Below are positions 14,185 through 21,352 of a stretch of 25,617 nt of DNA, in pieces (within the stretch, counting starts at the first letter, position 1; every line of letters starts with the position of its first letter). The position numbers and the translations under genes are program-made. Origin of the DNA: JANPEZ01 sp031423155 (GTDB taxonomy: Bacteria; Actinomycetota; UBA4738; HRBIN12); assembly GCA_031423155.1 (NCBI GenBank), contig JANPEZ010000112.1:1-25617 (forward strand), written 5' to 3'. The notes under the pieces were generated by a model that did not search any database, had not been told where the DNA came from, and saw nothing but the letters and a program-made list of their open reading frames with translations.

Positions 14185-15561
14185 TCAGGCTCGGCGGAAC
14201 GCGCGAGCGATCTTGGCCCAGGATGGCTGAAGCGGGGGCTGCGGCCCGAAGGACCCTGCGTAGATCGCCTCGAGCAGCCCTCCGGTCGAAGCGGGATCGC
14301 TCGCCTGCAGCGCGGCGGCCGCGGCCGCGTCCACAGGTCCGACGGGACCGCTCAGCACCGTGAGCGGCATCGGCTCTCCCGAGTCGGTCCCCGGCAGTAT
14401 CAGGATGGCGTTGGTCGACGGCCGCTCTCCGGTCGAGTCCGAAGGCCGGTTCACGACGCCCGAGCCCTTCACCCACATCGTCGAACCGCCGCCTCCGTCC
14501 AGGTTGAGGGCGTACACCGCACCCAGCGACTTCATCTCGTTCGCCAGTCCCACCAGCGTCATCCCCAGGGAACAAGTGCATCGGCCGTCGACGGTAACGA
14601 GAAGCACCTTGCCCTCCGCGGTGATCCCGATCGCGGTTCTGGGATTGCGCTCGCAGAAGTATGTGCCGCAGTCGTTCTTGGCCACGACCGTTCCGTCCTG
14701 GACCAGAACGGGCATCCCGCCAAGGGAATCCATCGAACCGGCGAAACCGTTCGACCACGAGACCCGAACGGCGGTCCCCGGCGTCAGGGTCTTCACCCAC
14801 TCCGATCCGGCTCCGGTCAGTTTCGATGAGAGTAGGATCCCGCCGCCCAGTCTCATCGCTGCCGGCTGACACTTCTGCGCGGCGACCGTGTACTCCTTGT
14901 AGAGGCCCGCCTGCAGCGGTTCCCACCGCATCTTTCCGGAAGAGAGCAGCCTCGCCGAGCAGGCATTGGCCGGCGGCGGCTCGAGCGTCCCGCCCGCAGC
15001 CGTGTATCCCGTCACCTCGGCCGGGCCGGGTGCGTCGGTGTTCCATCCGGCGAGCGTGTGCTTGATCGTCGAGGTCATGTTCGTGGCGTTCATCGTCAGG
15101 TTCACGTTGCCGATGCTCTTGATCAGTTCGTCCTTGGAGACGGCGAACGTCCCTCCTCCTTGGAGCCCGGAGCTGCGAAGGAAACCGTCTTCAGCGAAGG
15201 GGTGAAGCGGCCTGCCGCCGACGGAGAAGTCCCCGTTGATAGCGGCCAGCGCGCCCCTGTTCGAGGCCATGGTCGAGGGTTTCGAGTAGTTGCCGAAAGT
15301 GGTGCCGGCGGTCGCCAGATCTAGCGTGATCGCCTTCCGCAGATCGACCGTCAAGACGTTGATCTGCTGAGGGTCGGAGGTCGTGATCTGGGTAAAGGTG
15401 AGACCGGGGGCGATCGTCGTCGTGGTCGAACCGCGAGGGCCGACGACGGCAGTCGCCACTGGAACGCGGACGAGGGCAGGCAACAACGCCAGAACCCCGC
15501 CTACCGTCGCCCGAACGATCGACCCCCTCATCCAGATAGTTGTCGGCCGGACGCCCCACAT
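14185..15561 (-). CDS. Secreted phosphodiester glycosidase (NAGPA-like) family protein
   Basis: The 458-residue protein starts with a hydrophobic signal segment (about 16-40 counted from ATG 15561). It then carries the phosphodiester-glycosidase domain also found in the mammalian uncovering enzyme NAGPA and in bacterial exopolysaccharide proteins. Motifs are the early AINGDF at 107-112, RTAIGI near 308, VTVDGR, and the hallmark LNLDGGGGSTMWV around 352-364 with GERPSTNAIL after it. Members of this family hydrolyse sugar-phosphodiester links. The natural target here, perhaps a teichoic-acid-like or exopolysaccharide linkage, is unknown. Several cysteines (DCGTYFC, RCTC) suggest disulfides outside the cell. 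ATG 15561 has GAACCT 6 nt upstream. ATG 15531 would leave a shorter, more ordinary signal peptide and is a real alternative. It converges with ppc. Confidence 0.85.
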   Translation of the reverse strand: MWGVRPTTIWMRGSIVRATVGGVLALLPALVRVPVATAVVGPRGSTTTTIAPGLTFTQITTSDPQQINVLTVDLRKAITLDLATAGTTFGNYSKPSTMASNRGALAAINGDFSVGGRPLHPFAEDGFLRSSGLQGGGTFAVSKDELIKSIGNVNLTMNATNMTSTIKHTLAGWNTDAPGPAEVTGYTAAGGTLEPPPANACSARLLSSGKMRWEPLQAGLYKEYTVAAQKCQPAAMRLGGGILLSSKLTGAGSEWVKTLTPGTAVRVSWSNGFAGSMDSLGGMPVLVQDGTVVAKNDCGTYFCERNPRTAIGITAEGKVLLVTVDGRCTCSLGMTLVGLANEMKSLGAVYALNLDGGGGSTMWVKGSGVVNRPSDSTGERPSTNAILILPGTDSGEPMPLTVLSGPVGPVDAAAAAALQASDPASTGGLLEAIYAGSFGPQPPLQPSWAKIARAFRRA

Positions 15562-15567
15562 TCCTTG

Positions 15568-15573
15568 AGGTTC
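15568..15573 (-). promoter_or_regulatory. Weak -10 hexamer for the phosphodiester glycosidase gene
   Basis: GAACCT on the minus strand ends 6 nt before ATG 15561. It lacks the leading T of TANNNT, so it is weak support for that start over ATG 15531. Confidence 0.25.
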
Positions 15574-15611
15574 CAAGCGCAGTCAGGCTTGACCTGTGGT
15601 CCTCGCACGCC

Positions 15612-15617
15612 TAGGTT
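15612..15617 (+). promoter_or_regulatory. -10 hexamer for the RDD gene
   Basis: TAGGTT predicts a leader of roughly 27 bases that includes GGGAG at 15638-15642, 8 nt before ATG 15651. This gene therefore uses a normal ribosome binding site. Confidence 0.4.
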
Positions 15618-15650
15618 CCACCGGACACCGTCCTACAGGGAGACTCGAAG

Positions 15651-16157
15651 ATGAGATACGTCAGCGTCGGCCGAAGGTTCCTCGCTGTGTTCATCGACGG
15701 ACTGATCGGTCTGATCTGGACCGCTCCGTTCGCCGACATCAGGACGGCGGACGGCACCTTCAGCTTCAGCCTCGAAGGGGTGCCGTTCCTCATCGTCGTC
15801 GCTCTGTGGGTCGCGTACTACACACTCATGGAGGGAGCGTTCGGGGCCAGCGTCGGCAAGATGGCCGTCGGCATCCGCGTCGTCAGGACCGATGGAGGAA
15901 AGATCGGCTGGCAGGCGGCGCTCGTTCGCAACGTGCTCAGGATCGTCGACTGGTTCCCGTGGGCGATCCCATACGTGGTCGGCGCCATCATGGTGTGGAG
16001 CTCGGATACCCGCCAGCGGTTGGGCGACCGCGTGGCCAAGACGGTCGTCATCGTCGCTGGTAGCCAGGCTCAGCAGGCGGTGCCGGGCCTTGCGATGCCT
16101 CAGGCGGGTGGCGCGCCCATCCCGCCCCCGCCGCCGATGCCGCCCGCAGGCGCCTAG
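15651..16157 (+). CDS. RDD-family membrane protein
   Basis: This 168-residue integral membrane protein has the RDD domain: GRRFLAVFIDGLIGLIW (the R...D signature in the first helix), a second helix around FLIVVALWVAYYTLMEG, the conserved segment GASVGKMAVGIRVV, a third hydrophobic stretch WFPWAIPYVVGAIMVW, and RQRLGDRVAKTVVI at the end of the domain. The tail from about 145 is proline/glycine rich and probably cytoplasmic. RDD proteins are poorly understood: some are linked to ion or solute transport, many sit beside secretion or stress genes. Nothing here fixes a role. It converges with the pilin-like gene, leaving a four-base gap. Confidence 0.88.
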   Translation: MRYVSVGRRFLAVFIDGLIGLIWTAPFADIRTADGTFSFSLEGVPFLIVVALWVAYYTLMEGAFGASVGKMAVGIRVVRTDGGKIGWQAALVRNVLRIVDWFPWAIPYVVGAIMVWSSDTRQRLGDRVAKTVVIVAGSQAQQAVPGLAMPQAGGAPIPPPPPMPPAGA

Positions 16158-16161
16158 ACCT

Positions 16162-16623
16162 TCACCACTGCGAGTCGGCGGCCGAGAGCGCCGCCGTGCC
16201 CGTGCACGTCGTCGAGACCCCGTACTTGGTCTCTTCGCCCACGACCTGCTTGATGTAGAAGCACGCGTTCGGCCTGGCCGCTACCGCTGCCGCCCAAACG
16301 TTGGCGTCGGCGTAGACGCTCACCGACCCAGGACCGGAGGAGACCTCGTCGGGCCCCACGAAGCTCAGTTCCTCGTCCGATCCGGCCAGAGACTCGGCGT
16401 CGGCATCGGCGAACGTGCCGCCGTATCCCTTGACGCGCTCGGCGTCGGCCAACGCCCTGCGCAGGCTCCACTCGGCGTGACCGATGGCCTCCTTCAAGGG
16501 GCGGTTGGCGAAGATGGCACCGGCAACGACGACCCCTGATAACAGCAGCGCGGTGAGCACCACCCAGAATCCGCGACCACTGCGGCGCGAAACTTCCAGG
16601 ATCTGTTGATCCGGCTCGATCAT
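16162..16623 (-). CDS. Pilin-like single-pass secreted protein
   Basis: The 153-residue protein has a short cytoplasmic N-terminus of about 18 residues with basic RRSGRG, one transmembrane helix (about 19-39), and an amphipathic stretch with EWSLRRALADAERVKGYGG. A C-terminal two-cysteine loop runs from CFYIKQ (Cys 121) to CTG (Cys 140), and the protein ends SQW. The layout of helix, xxLRxAxxxA..Y.G, FVGP..SSGPGSVSV and a Cys loop matches the globular part of actinobacterial type IV pilin-like proteins. The canonical prepilin cleavage motif (GFTLIE) is missing, so processing by a prepilin peptidase is doubtful. A relative with the same ending lies at 25098. It closes the cox-like operon, 20 nt after the four-helix membrane protein would begin to end, but TAGGCT 6 nt before its ATG suggests an additional own promoter. 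Confidence 0.75.
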   Translation of the reverse strand: MIEPDQQILEVSRRSGRGFWVVLTALLLSGVVVAGAIFANRPLKEAIGHAEWSLRRALADAERVKGYGGTFADADAESLAGSDEELSFVGPDEVSSGPGSVSVYADANVWAAAVAARPNACFYIKQVVGEETKYGVSTTCTGTAALSAADSQW

Positions 16624-16629
16624 GAGCCA

Positions 16630-16635
16630 AGCCTA
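16630..16635 (-). promoter_or_regulatory. -10 hexamer for the pilin-like gene
   Basis: TAGGCT on the minus strand is followed by six bases and ATG 16623. It lies in the 20-base gap after the membrane-protein gene and would yield a leaderless transcript. Confidence 0.45.
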
Positions 16636-16643
16636 CCCGCGAC

Positions 16644-17258
16644 TCAGCCGGGCGGAGGAGGCAGCGGCGGAGAGACGTCGGCGGGATAGGCGCCGTGGGG
16701 CGCGTACCCCGGAGGAGCGATCACGGCGGCCGCAGACCTGCGGTACTTACCGGCGCTCGCGATCGCCACGATGGCGCCCGCGGCGCCCACCAGACCGCCC
16801 AGCATCACCAACGTGCCGCCGGGGCCGGCCTCGACGACGAGTGAACCGTTGAGGATCTGGGTGGTGATCTTCAGATCGATGACTTCCGGATCGACACCCG
16901 TCTCGGCCGCGGCCTTGGTGGCTTGCAGCGTCGCGTAGGAAGAGCCAGGCGATCCGACCACTCCCACTCCGAAGAGCATCCCGAATAGCGCGAAGCACAA
17001 GGACGTGATCGACCACGCTCTTCCGCCCGAGACTCGCGCCCTAGCGAGAGCTATCGCCGCGAACACGGCAGCCAGGGCGGCTATCACCAGCGAGATGTAC
17101 CCACCGACGATGTCGATCCCCGAGACCGAAGGGGTCGTCGTGAGTCCGGTCAGTTTGAACCACTCAGCGAATGAACCGGCCGCGGCCAACGCCGCGCCCC
17201 CGAACATCAGGACGGCGGCCGGCCAGCGAGAGCGAGGTTCGTTCATAGGTCGGCTCAT
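16644..17258 (-). CDS. Four-helix membrane protein of unknown function
   Basis: I do not recognise a family. The 204-residue protein has four hydrophobic segments at about 13-31, 49-72, 82-103 and 148-168. Two outside-facing stretches lie between helices 1 and 2 (short, FKLTGLTTTPSVSG) and between helices 3 and 4 (about 45 residues, ATLQATKAAAETGVDPEVID). The C-terminal tail is rich in proline (ends LPPPPG) and alanine. Its ATG overlaps the TGA of coxE by four bases, so it is almost certainly translated together with coxE. A role in the maturation or membrane attachment of the cox-like system is a guess from position only. ATG 17243, giving MNEPRSRW, is an alternative start. Confidence 0.75.
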   Translation of the reverse strand: MSRPMNEPRSRWPAAVLMFGGAALAAAGSFAEWFKLTGLTTTPSVSGIDIVGGYISLVIAALAAVFAAIALARARVSGGRAWSITSLCFALFGMLFGVGVVGSPGSSYATLQATKAAAETGVDPEVIDLKITTQILNGSLVVEAGPGGTLVMLGGLVGAAGAIVAIASAGKYRRSAAAVIAPPGYAPHGAYPADVSPPLPPPPG

Positions 17259-18403
17259 GCTCCCAGCGCCAAGCCGAGTTCCTCGAGGCTCTCGAGGTTG
17301 TGCCCGGACAGGAACACATCGACGGAAGGAAGCGCAGCGGCCATGCCTCTGGCCAGCGGCTCGTAGCGTGGCGAGCCCTTCAGCGGGTTCACCCACACCA
17401 CCTTGTGAGCCAGACGGCGCAGGCGGGCCATCTGCGCCCGGAGCATAGCGGGGTCGCCACGCTCGAGTCCGTCGCTACAGATGACGACGACCGCGCCCCT
17501 GAGGGCGGCGCGCTGACTCCAACCGTCGAGCAACGTCTTGAGCGACTCACCGATGCGGGTTCCTCCCTCCCAATCCTGCACCATGTTTCCGATCTGGCGA
17601 AGCGCCACATCGGGGTTACGCGTGCGGAGCGTTCTCGTGACGCGCGTCAGGCGGGTTCCGAAGCAGAAGGTTTCGACGCGCCTGCCGGCGACCATCGCCG
17701 CGTAGGCGAACTGGAGCAGGGCTCTCGAGTAGGGCGCCATAGATCCGGAGACGTCCAGGATCAGTACGAGAGGGCGGGTCCTGGACCCTCGCGTGCGCCA
17801 TGCGCGCTCGAACGGCTCGCCCTGGGTCCTGAGCGAGCGCCTCAAGGTCCTCCTCATGTCCAGGTTCCGCCCACCCTGAGATGGACGGGTGCGACGGGTT
17901 CTCTCCGAGGGGACACTAACGGCTAGCCTCCGGATCAGGAGGGAGACCCTGGCCCGCTCCTCTGCAGTGAGATCTCCGAAGGACTTGCTGCGCAGAACCT
18001 CTGAGGCGCTGGCGACGATCCGGATCGCGGCGTCGCCCTCGGCGGTTTCATCTTCGCCCACGCCGTGCCACTCGACCGATGACAGACCGGCATCGACCTG
18101 AAGCTCCTCGGGTGGCTCGCCCCAGTCGATATCCCCGGGAGAGACCGGCAGGGACAGCTCGATCGATGGATCCCGAGGCTCGAGTGAGGCCGCCCACTCC
18201 TTGAAGGCCTCGTCGAAGGCCTCGATGTCGTCCCGCCTGCTAACGAGCGAGGCTCTGCCGGCCCAGTAGAGACGGTCGCGATCCACGGGTCCCAGCGCCG
18301 AGACCGCTCGGCAGAACGTGAGGATCCGCCCCGTTCCGACCGGAAGACCGCGACGCCGCAGTTCTCGGCCGAAGCCCACGAGCGCGTCCACCGCGTCAGT
18401 CAT
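17255..18403 (-). CDS. coxE: CoxE-like von Willebrand factor A domain protein
   Basis: The 382-residue protein belongs to the CoxE vWA family. The N-terminal part (MTDAVDALVGFGRELRRRG, then RGLPVGTGRIL) is typical of these proteins. The vWA domain begins near 213 with the metal-ion-dependent adhesion site DVSGSM at 217-222 (Asp 217, Ser 219, Ser 221), followed by TFCFGTRLTRVTR, GGTRIGESL carrying the conserved Thr, and ICSDGLERGDP. CoxE works with the MoxR ATPase CoxD in inserting or activating the molybdenum/copper centre of CO-dehydrogenase-type enzymes. The ATG overlaps the coxD stop (ATGA). Open frame continues upstream to 18544, but it lies inside coxD and looks like out-of-frame GC-rich translation, so ATG 18403 is used. 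Confidence 0.88.
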   Translation of the reverse strand: MTDAVDALVGFGRELRRRGLPVGTGRILTFCRAVSALGPVDRDRLYWAGRASLVSRRDDIEAFDEAFKEWAASLEPRDPSIELSLPVSPGDIDWGEPPEELQVDAGLSSVEWHGVGEDETAEGDAAIRIVASASEVLRSKSFGDLTAEERARVSLLIRRLAVSVPSERTRRTRPSQGGRNLDMRRTLRRSLRTQGEPFERAWRTRGSRTRPLVLILDVSGSMAPYSRALLQFAYAAMVAGRRVETFCFGTRLTRVTRTLRTRNPDVALRQIGNMVQDWEGGTRIGESLKTLLDGWSQRAALRGAVVVICSDGLERGDPAMLRAQMARLRRLAHKVVWVNPLKGSPRYEPLARGMAAALPSVDVFLSGHNLESLEELGLALGA

Positions 18404-19272
18404 CGGTCGGTTCCGACGATCTCCGCCAGCCGGCCGACCACCAGCTCCTGGTCCTCGTGGTCCTTGACGACGGCACCGAGCGTGTCCGCGGCCGCGGCCT
18501 CGTCCAGACCTTCGGCGCCGAGGAAAGCCAGGGCGTTCGCCCAATCGATCGTCTCGGCAACACCGGGTCGCTTGGCGAGGTCCATCTCACGCAGGCGCGC
18601 CACGGCCCCGGCGACATCCCGTGCGAGGGCCTCCCCCACGTGTGGTGCGCGAGCGCGGACGATCTCCACTTCTCTTTCCAGGCCGGGGTGATCGATCCAG
18701 TGGTACAGGCACCGTCGCTTCAGAGCATCGTGCAGCTCGCGGGTGCGGTTCGAGGTGACGATCACCGCGGGAGGGGTCTCGGCGACGACGCGTCCGACCT
18801 CGGGGATGGTGACGGCGAACTCACTCAAGATCTCCAGAAGGAACGCCTCGAACTCATCGTCCGCGCGATCCAGCTCGTCGACGAGGAGGACGGCTTTGTT
18901 CCCGGACCGGATCGCGGCCAGCAGGGGTCGCTCCACGAGGAACTCGGGTCCGAACAGGTCTTCGACATGAGTCTCGGCGACGGCGGAGTCCATCGCTCTG
19001 ACGGCGATCAGCTGCCTGGAGTAGTTCCACTCGTAGAGCGCCTGTGAAGCGTCGATGCCCTCGTAGCACTGCAGTCGTATCAGCCGGCGGTCCAGAAGGG
19101 TGGCCAGGACCTTGGCAACCTCGGTCTTGCCCACACCGGCCTCGCCCTCGAGAAGCAGCGGTTTCCCGAGGGAGAGGGCCAGGTAGATCGCCGTGACCAG
19201 TCCGCGATCGGCCAGGTAGGACTCGCTTACGAGTGCCCCCTGCAGTTGCTCAACGGAATCGAAGTCGCTCAT
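18400..19272 (-). CDS. coxD: CoxD-like MoxR AAA+ ATPase
   Basis: The 290-residue AAA+ ATPase is of the MoxR type. Walker A is GEAGVGKT at 43-50, Walker B is VLLVDELDRAD, and sensor and arginine motifs follow in VIVTSNRTRELHDALKRRC. The family-specific CYEGIDASQALYEWNYSRQL block is also present. In CO dehydrogenase operons CoxD is the membrane-associated chaperone needed to build the active-site cluster, acting with CoxE, encoded immediately downstream with an ATGA overlap. ATG 19272 is chosen over TTG 19281 because TAGCCT lies 8 nt before it. The gene begins 38 nt after the ABM-like gene. Confidence 0.9.
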   Translation of the reverse strand: MSDFDSVEQLQGALVSESYLADRGLVTAIYLALSLGKPLLLEGEAGVGKTEVAKVLATLLDRRLIRLQCYEGIDASQALYEWNYSRQLIAVRAMDSAVAETHVEDLFGPEFLVERPLLAAIRSGNKAVLLVDELDRADDEFEAFLLEILSEFAVTIPEVGRVVAETPPAVIVTSNRTRELHDALKRRCLYHWIDHPGLEREVEIVRARAPHVGEALARDVAGAVARLREMDLAKRPGVAETIDWANALAFLGAEGLDEAAAADTLGAVVKDHEDQELVVGRLAEIVGTDR

Positions 19273-19280
19273 GGGGGACA

Positions 19281-19286
19281 AGGCTA
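19281..19286 (-). promoter_or_regulatory. -10 hexamer for coxDE inside the operon
   Basis: TAGCCT on the minus strand ends 8 nt before ATG 19272, in the 38-base gap after the ABM-like gene. It suggests that the assembly genes can be transcribed apart from the enzyme genes. Confidence 0.4.
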
Positions 19287-19309
19287 CCCTCAGGGCCGCC
19301 TTCGGGTCT

Positions 19310-19609
19310 TCAAGAGATCTCGAACCCCCCGAGGAAGGATTCCTCGGATGTCAGGTCCTCGCCGGCTGCGTCGACACGGAACCATTCCTCGCCGCGACCG
19401 GATTCGAAGTCGAGGTAGTCGGCCTCGGATGCCCACCGGTCCAAGGTCAGGTACCGGTTCAGCGACCCCTCATCGACCAGCAACTCAGTTCCGACGAACC
19501 CGCTATGCGTCCTGAAGAGCCGGGTCCACCGCCCATCGGGTCCGTACAGCTCCTCGAACTCGGCTTCCTTGCCGGGCTTGACGTGGAACTCCCAGATGCG
19601 CGCGTACAT
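19310..19609 (-). CDS. Small ABM-fold (antibiotic biosynthesis monooxygenase-like) protein
   Basis: The 99-residue protein has the pattern of a dimeric ferredoxin-like alpha/beta barrel: MYARIWEFHVKPGKEAEFEELY, an aromatic-rich middle (FRTHSGFVGTELLVD), then NRYLTLDRWASEADY. Proteins of this fold include heme-degrading and quinone-forming monooxygenases, and many uncharacterised members. No heme-binding or catalytic residue can be fixed from the sequence, so no reaction is claimed. It starts 2 nt after the stop of the MscS gene and is probably co-translated. Its position between channel and coxD is unusual for cox operons. Confidence 0.75.
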   Translation of the reverse strand: MYARIWEFHVKPGKEAEFEELYGPDGRWTRLFRTHSGFVGTELLVDEGSLNRYLTLDRWASEADYLDFESGRGEEWFRVDAAGEDLTSEESFLGGFEIS

Positions 19610-19611
19610 GC

Positions 19612-20493
19612 TCAGGCCCTCGGAGGAACGACGACGGGGGACGCCGGCACGACGATCCCGCTCTCGGCCAGGCGCATCGTGATCCGCTCTCGAAGATGGC
19701 GTTCCACTTCCCATCGCTTGGAAGGGACCGTCTCGGCCGTCACACGGAGCACCTGGGCATCTCCCGCGAGTTGAACTATCCCGAGTATCTCCGGTTCGGA
19801 ACGAAGGGCGGTGTCGAACGGCGGCGTTTCGCCGACATCTGAGAAGAGCTGCAAGAGAACGTCTCTGACCACCTCCACGTCCTGGTCATACGAGAGTCGC
19901 ACATCGATGATGGCCCGGCCCCAGCCGCGAGTCTTGTTGCTCGTCACGTTGATGTTCCCGTTGGGAACTATCGACAGCGTCCCGTCGTAAGCGCGCAGGC
20001 TCGTGACGCGCAAGGTCAGAGCCTCGACCGTTCCGCTGATGGCCCCCGCGGTCGTCTGCAGCTCCACGGTGTCGCCCACGTCGTACTGGTTCTCCGCCAG
20101 GATGAAGAAGCCGGCCAACGTGTCGCGAACGATCGACTGAGCTCCGAAGCCCAACGCCACGCCGGCGATGCCCGCTCCCGCCAAGAGAGGACCGAGGTTC
20201 ACCCCTATCGACCCCAGTACCACCAGCAGGATGATGGTCCAGATCCCGATGAGAGCGGTCGAGTAGGTCAGATCGGCGACGGTGGCGGTCCTTCTGAGGC
20301 GGCGAACGTGGTCCCGATCGTTGTCGTCCTTGTGCTCGGAGGCGCGCGCGACGGCCCGGCGCACGTAACCCCTGCCGACAACCGTCACGACCCCGGCGGC
20401 TACGATCAGCACGCCCAGGGATGTTCCGACCGAGAGCCACCAGTCGTGGCTGAACCTGTCCAGTGCGGCCTGGGCGAACACCCACCCATTCAA
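19612..20493 (-). CDS. MscS-family mechanosensitive channel
   Basis: The 293-residue protein is a small-conductance mechanosensitive channel. It has an N-terminal helix (about 17-40), a second around TALIGIWTIILLVVLGSIGV, and the pore-lining third helix with glycine/alanine packing (PLLAGAGIAGVALGFGAQ). After the pore comes the family segment VRDTLAGFFILAENQYDVGDTVEL, then the cytoplasmic domain with VPNGNI. It would open on hypo-osmotic stress. It begins 34 nt after coxM inside the cox-like operon. TTG 20493 is taken as start, with GGAGGG 10 nt upstream (20504-20509). GTG 20481 is a close alternative, and the ATG at 20489 is out of frame. Confidence 0.9.
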   Translation of the reverse strand: MNGWVFAQAALDRFSHDWWLSVGTSLGVLIVAAGVVTVVGRGYVRRAVARASEHKDDNDRDHVRRLRRTATVADLTYSTALIGIWTIILLVVLGSIGVNLGPLLAGAGIAGVALGFGAQSIVRDTLAGFFILAENQYDVGDTVELQTTAGAISGTVEALTLRVTSLRAYDGTLSIVPNGNINVTSNKTRGWGRAIIDVRLSYDQDVEVVRDVLLQLFSDVGETPPFDTALRSEPEILGIVQLAGDAQVLRVTAETVPSKRWEVERHLRERITMRLAESGIVVPASPVVVPPRA

Positions 20494-20503
20494 CGGGCCC
20501 GCG

Positions 20504-20509
20504 CCCTCC
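20504..20509 (-). promoter_or_regulatory. Ribosome binding site supporting a TTG start of mscS
   Basis: GGAGGG on the minus strand lies 10 bases before TTG 20493. There is no in-frame ATG near it, so this site decides the unusual start. No -10 hexamer is seen, which agrees with readthrough from coxM. Confidence 0.45.
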
Positions 20510-20527
20510 GAGTCAAAGCCCCGGCCT

Positions 20528-21352
20528 TTACCCCATCGCGTCCTGGAGCGCTCTGCGGGTCAGGACCTTGACCAACTCGCGGCGGTATTCGGCGCTGCCG
20601 AAGGTGTCGCTCGGCGGGCTCGTTCCCTCGGCGGCCGACTGCGCCGCTGTCGCGGGATCTGCCCCGCCAGCAAGCGCGGCTTCAACCGCGGCGGCACGCA
20701 AGGGTGTCTCGCCCATATTGGTGAGCGCCACCGATGCTCCCCCGGCGCCGTTGCCGGAGACCGCCGCTACGCCGACCAGAGCCCAGTCCTGCGCGCGGCG
20801 GTGGAACTTGATGTAGCTCCAGCCGCGCGAGGCGGTCTTGGGCACCCGGACTTCGGTCAACACCTCGTCGTCGGCAAGCTCAGACGTGAACAGACCCTTG
20901 AAGAAGTCACGGGCAGCGATGGTGCGCGACCCACCCGGCCCCTGAAGGACCAGGGACGCGTCCAGCGCCACCAACACGGTCGGTATGTCCGACGCCGGGT
21001 CGGCGTGGGCGACTGAGCCCCCGATCGTTCCGACGTGGCGCACCTGCGGGTCGCCTACTTCTCCGGCCGTGTACGACACGATCGGGCAGAGCTCGCGCAA
21101 GGCATCGCTGTTCGCAACGTCGTGATGGCGCGTCAGTGCCCCGATCGCTACCGAGTCGCCGTCCTCGCGGATGTACGACAGGTCCGACAACCGTCCTATG
21201 TCCACCAGCAACGAAGGCCGAGCCAGGCGCAGCTTCATCAACGGAAGCAGCGAGTGACCGCCGGCAAGCAGTTTGGCGTCCTCGGTGGCGAGCAACGAGA
21301 TCGCCTCCTCTACCGACTCCGCGCGGACGTATTCGAACGAGGCGGGGATCAT
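20528..21352 (-). CDS. coxM: CO-dehydrogenase-type medium (FAD) subunit CoxM
   Basis: The 274-residue flavoprotein is the middle subunit of a molybdenum hydroxylase of the xanthine oxidase family. FAD-binding motifs are AGGHSLLPLMK at 30-40 and TIGGSVAHADPASD from 109, as in CoxM/CutM. The C-terminal part has the usual VRVP and ALTNMGETPLRA segments. It carries electrons from the iron-sulfur subunit CoxS to the quinone or another acceptor. ATG 21352 overlaps the coxL TGA by four bases (ATGA). An upstream extension to 21388 is not used since the family starts at MIPASFEYVRA. Length is slightly short but normal for the form II group. Confidence 0.9.
   Translation of the reverse strand: MIPASFEYVRAESVEEAISLLATEDAKLLAGGHSLLPLMKLRLARPSLLVDIGRLSDLSYIREDGDSVAIGALTRHHDVANSDALRELCPIVSYTAGEVGDPQVRHVGTIGGSVAHADPASDIPTVLVALDASLVLQGPGGSRTIAARDFFKGLFTSELADDEVLTEVRVPKTASRGWSYIKFHRRAQDWALVGVAAVSGNGAGGASVALTNMGETPLRAAAVEAALAGGADPATAAQSAAEGTSPPSDTFGSAEYRRELVKVLTRRALQDAMG

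Noticed and set aside
13234..14829. Long plus-strand frame across the end of ppc and into the glycosidase gene
   Set aside because: It is a second frame of ppc and an antisense frame of the glycosidase gene. Its translation is arginine-rich and without motif, and both underlying genes are well supported.
18404..18544. In-frame upstream extension of coxE
   Set aside because: It lies within coxD, is composed of Arg/Gly-rich sequence, and ATG 18403 makes a four-base overlap typical of this operon.
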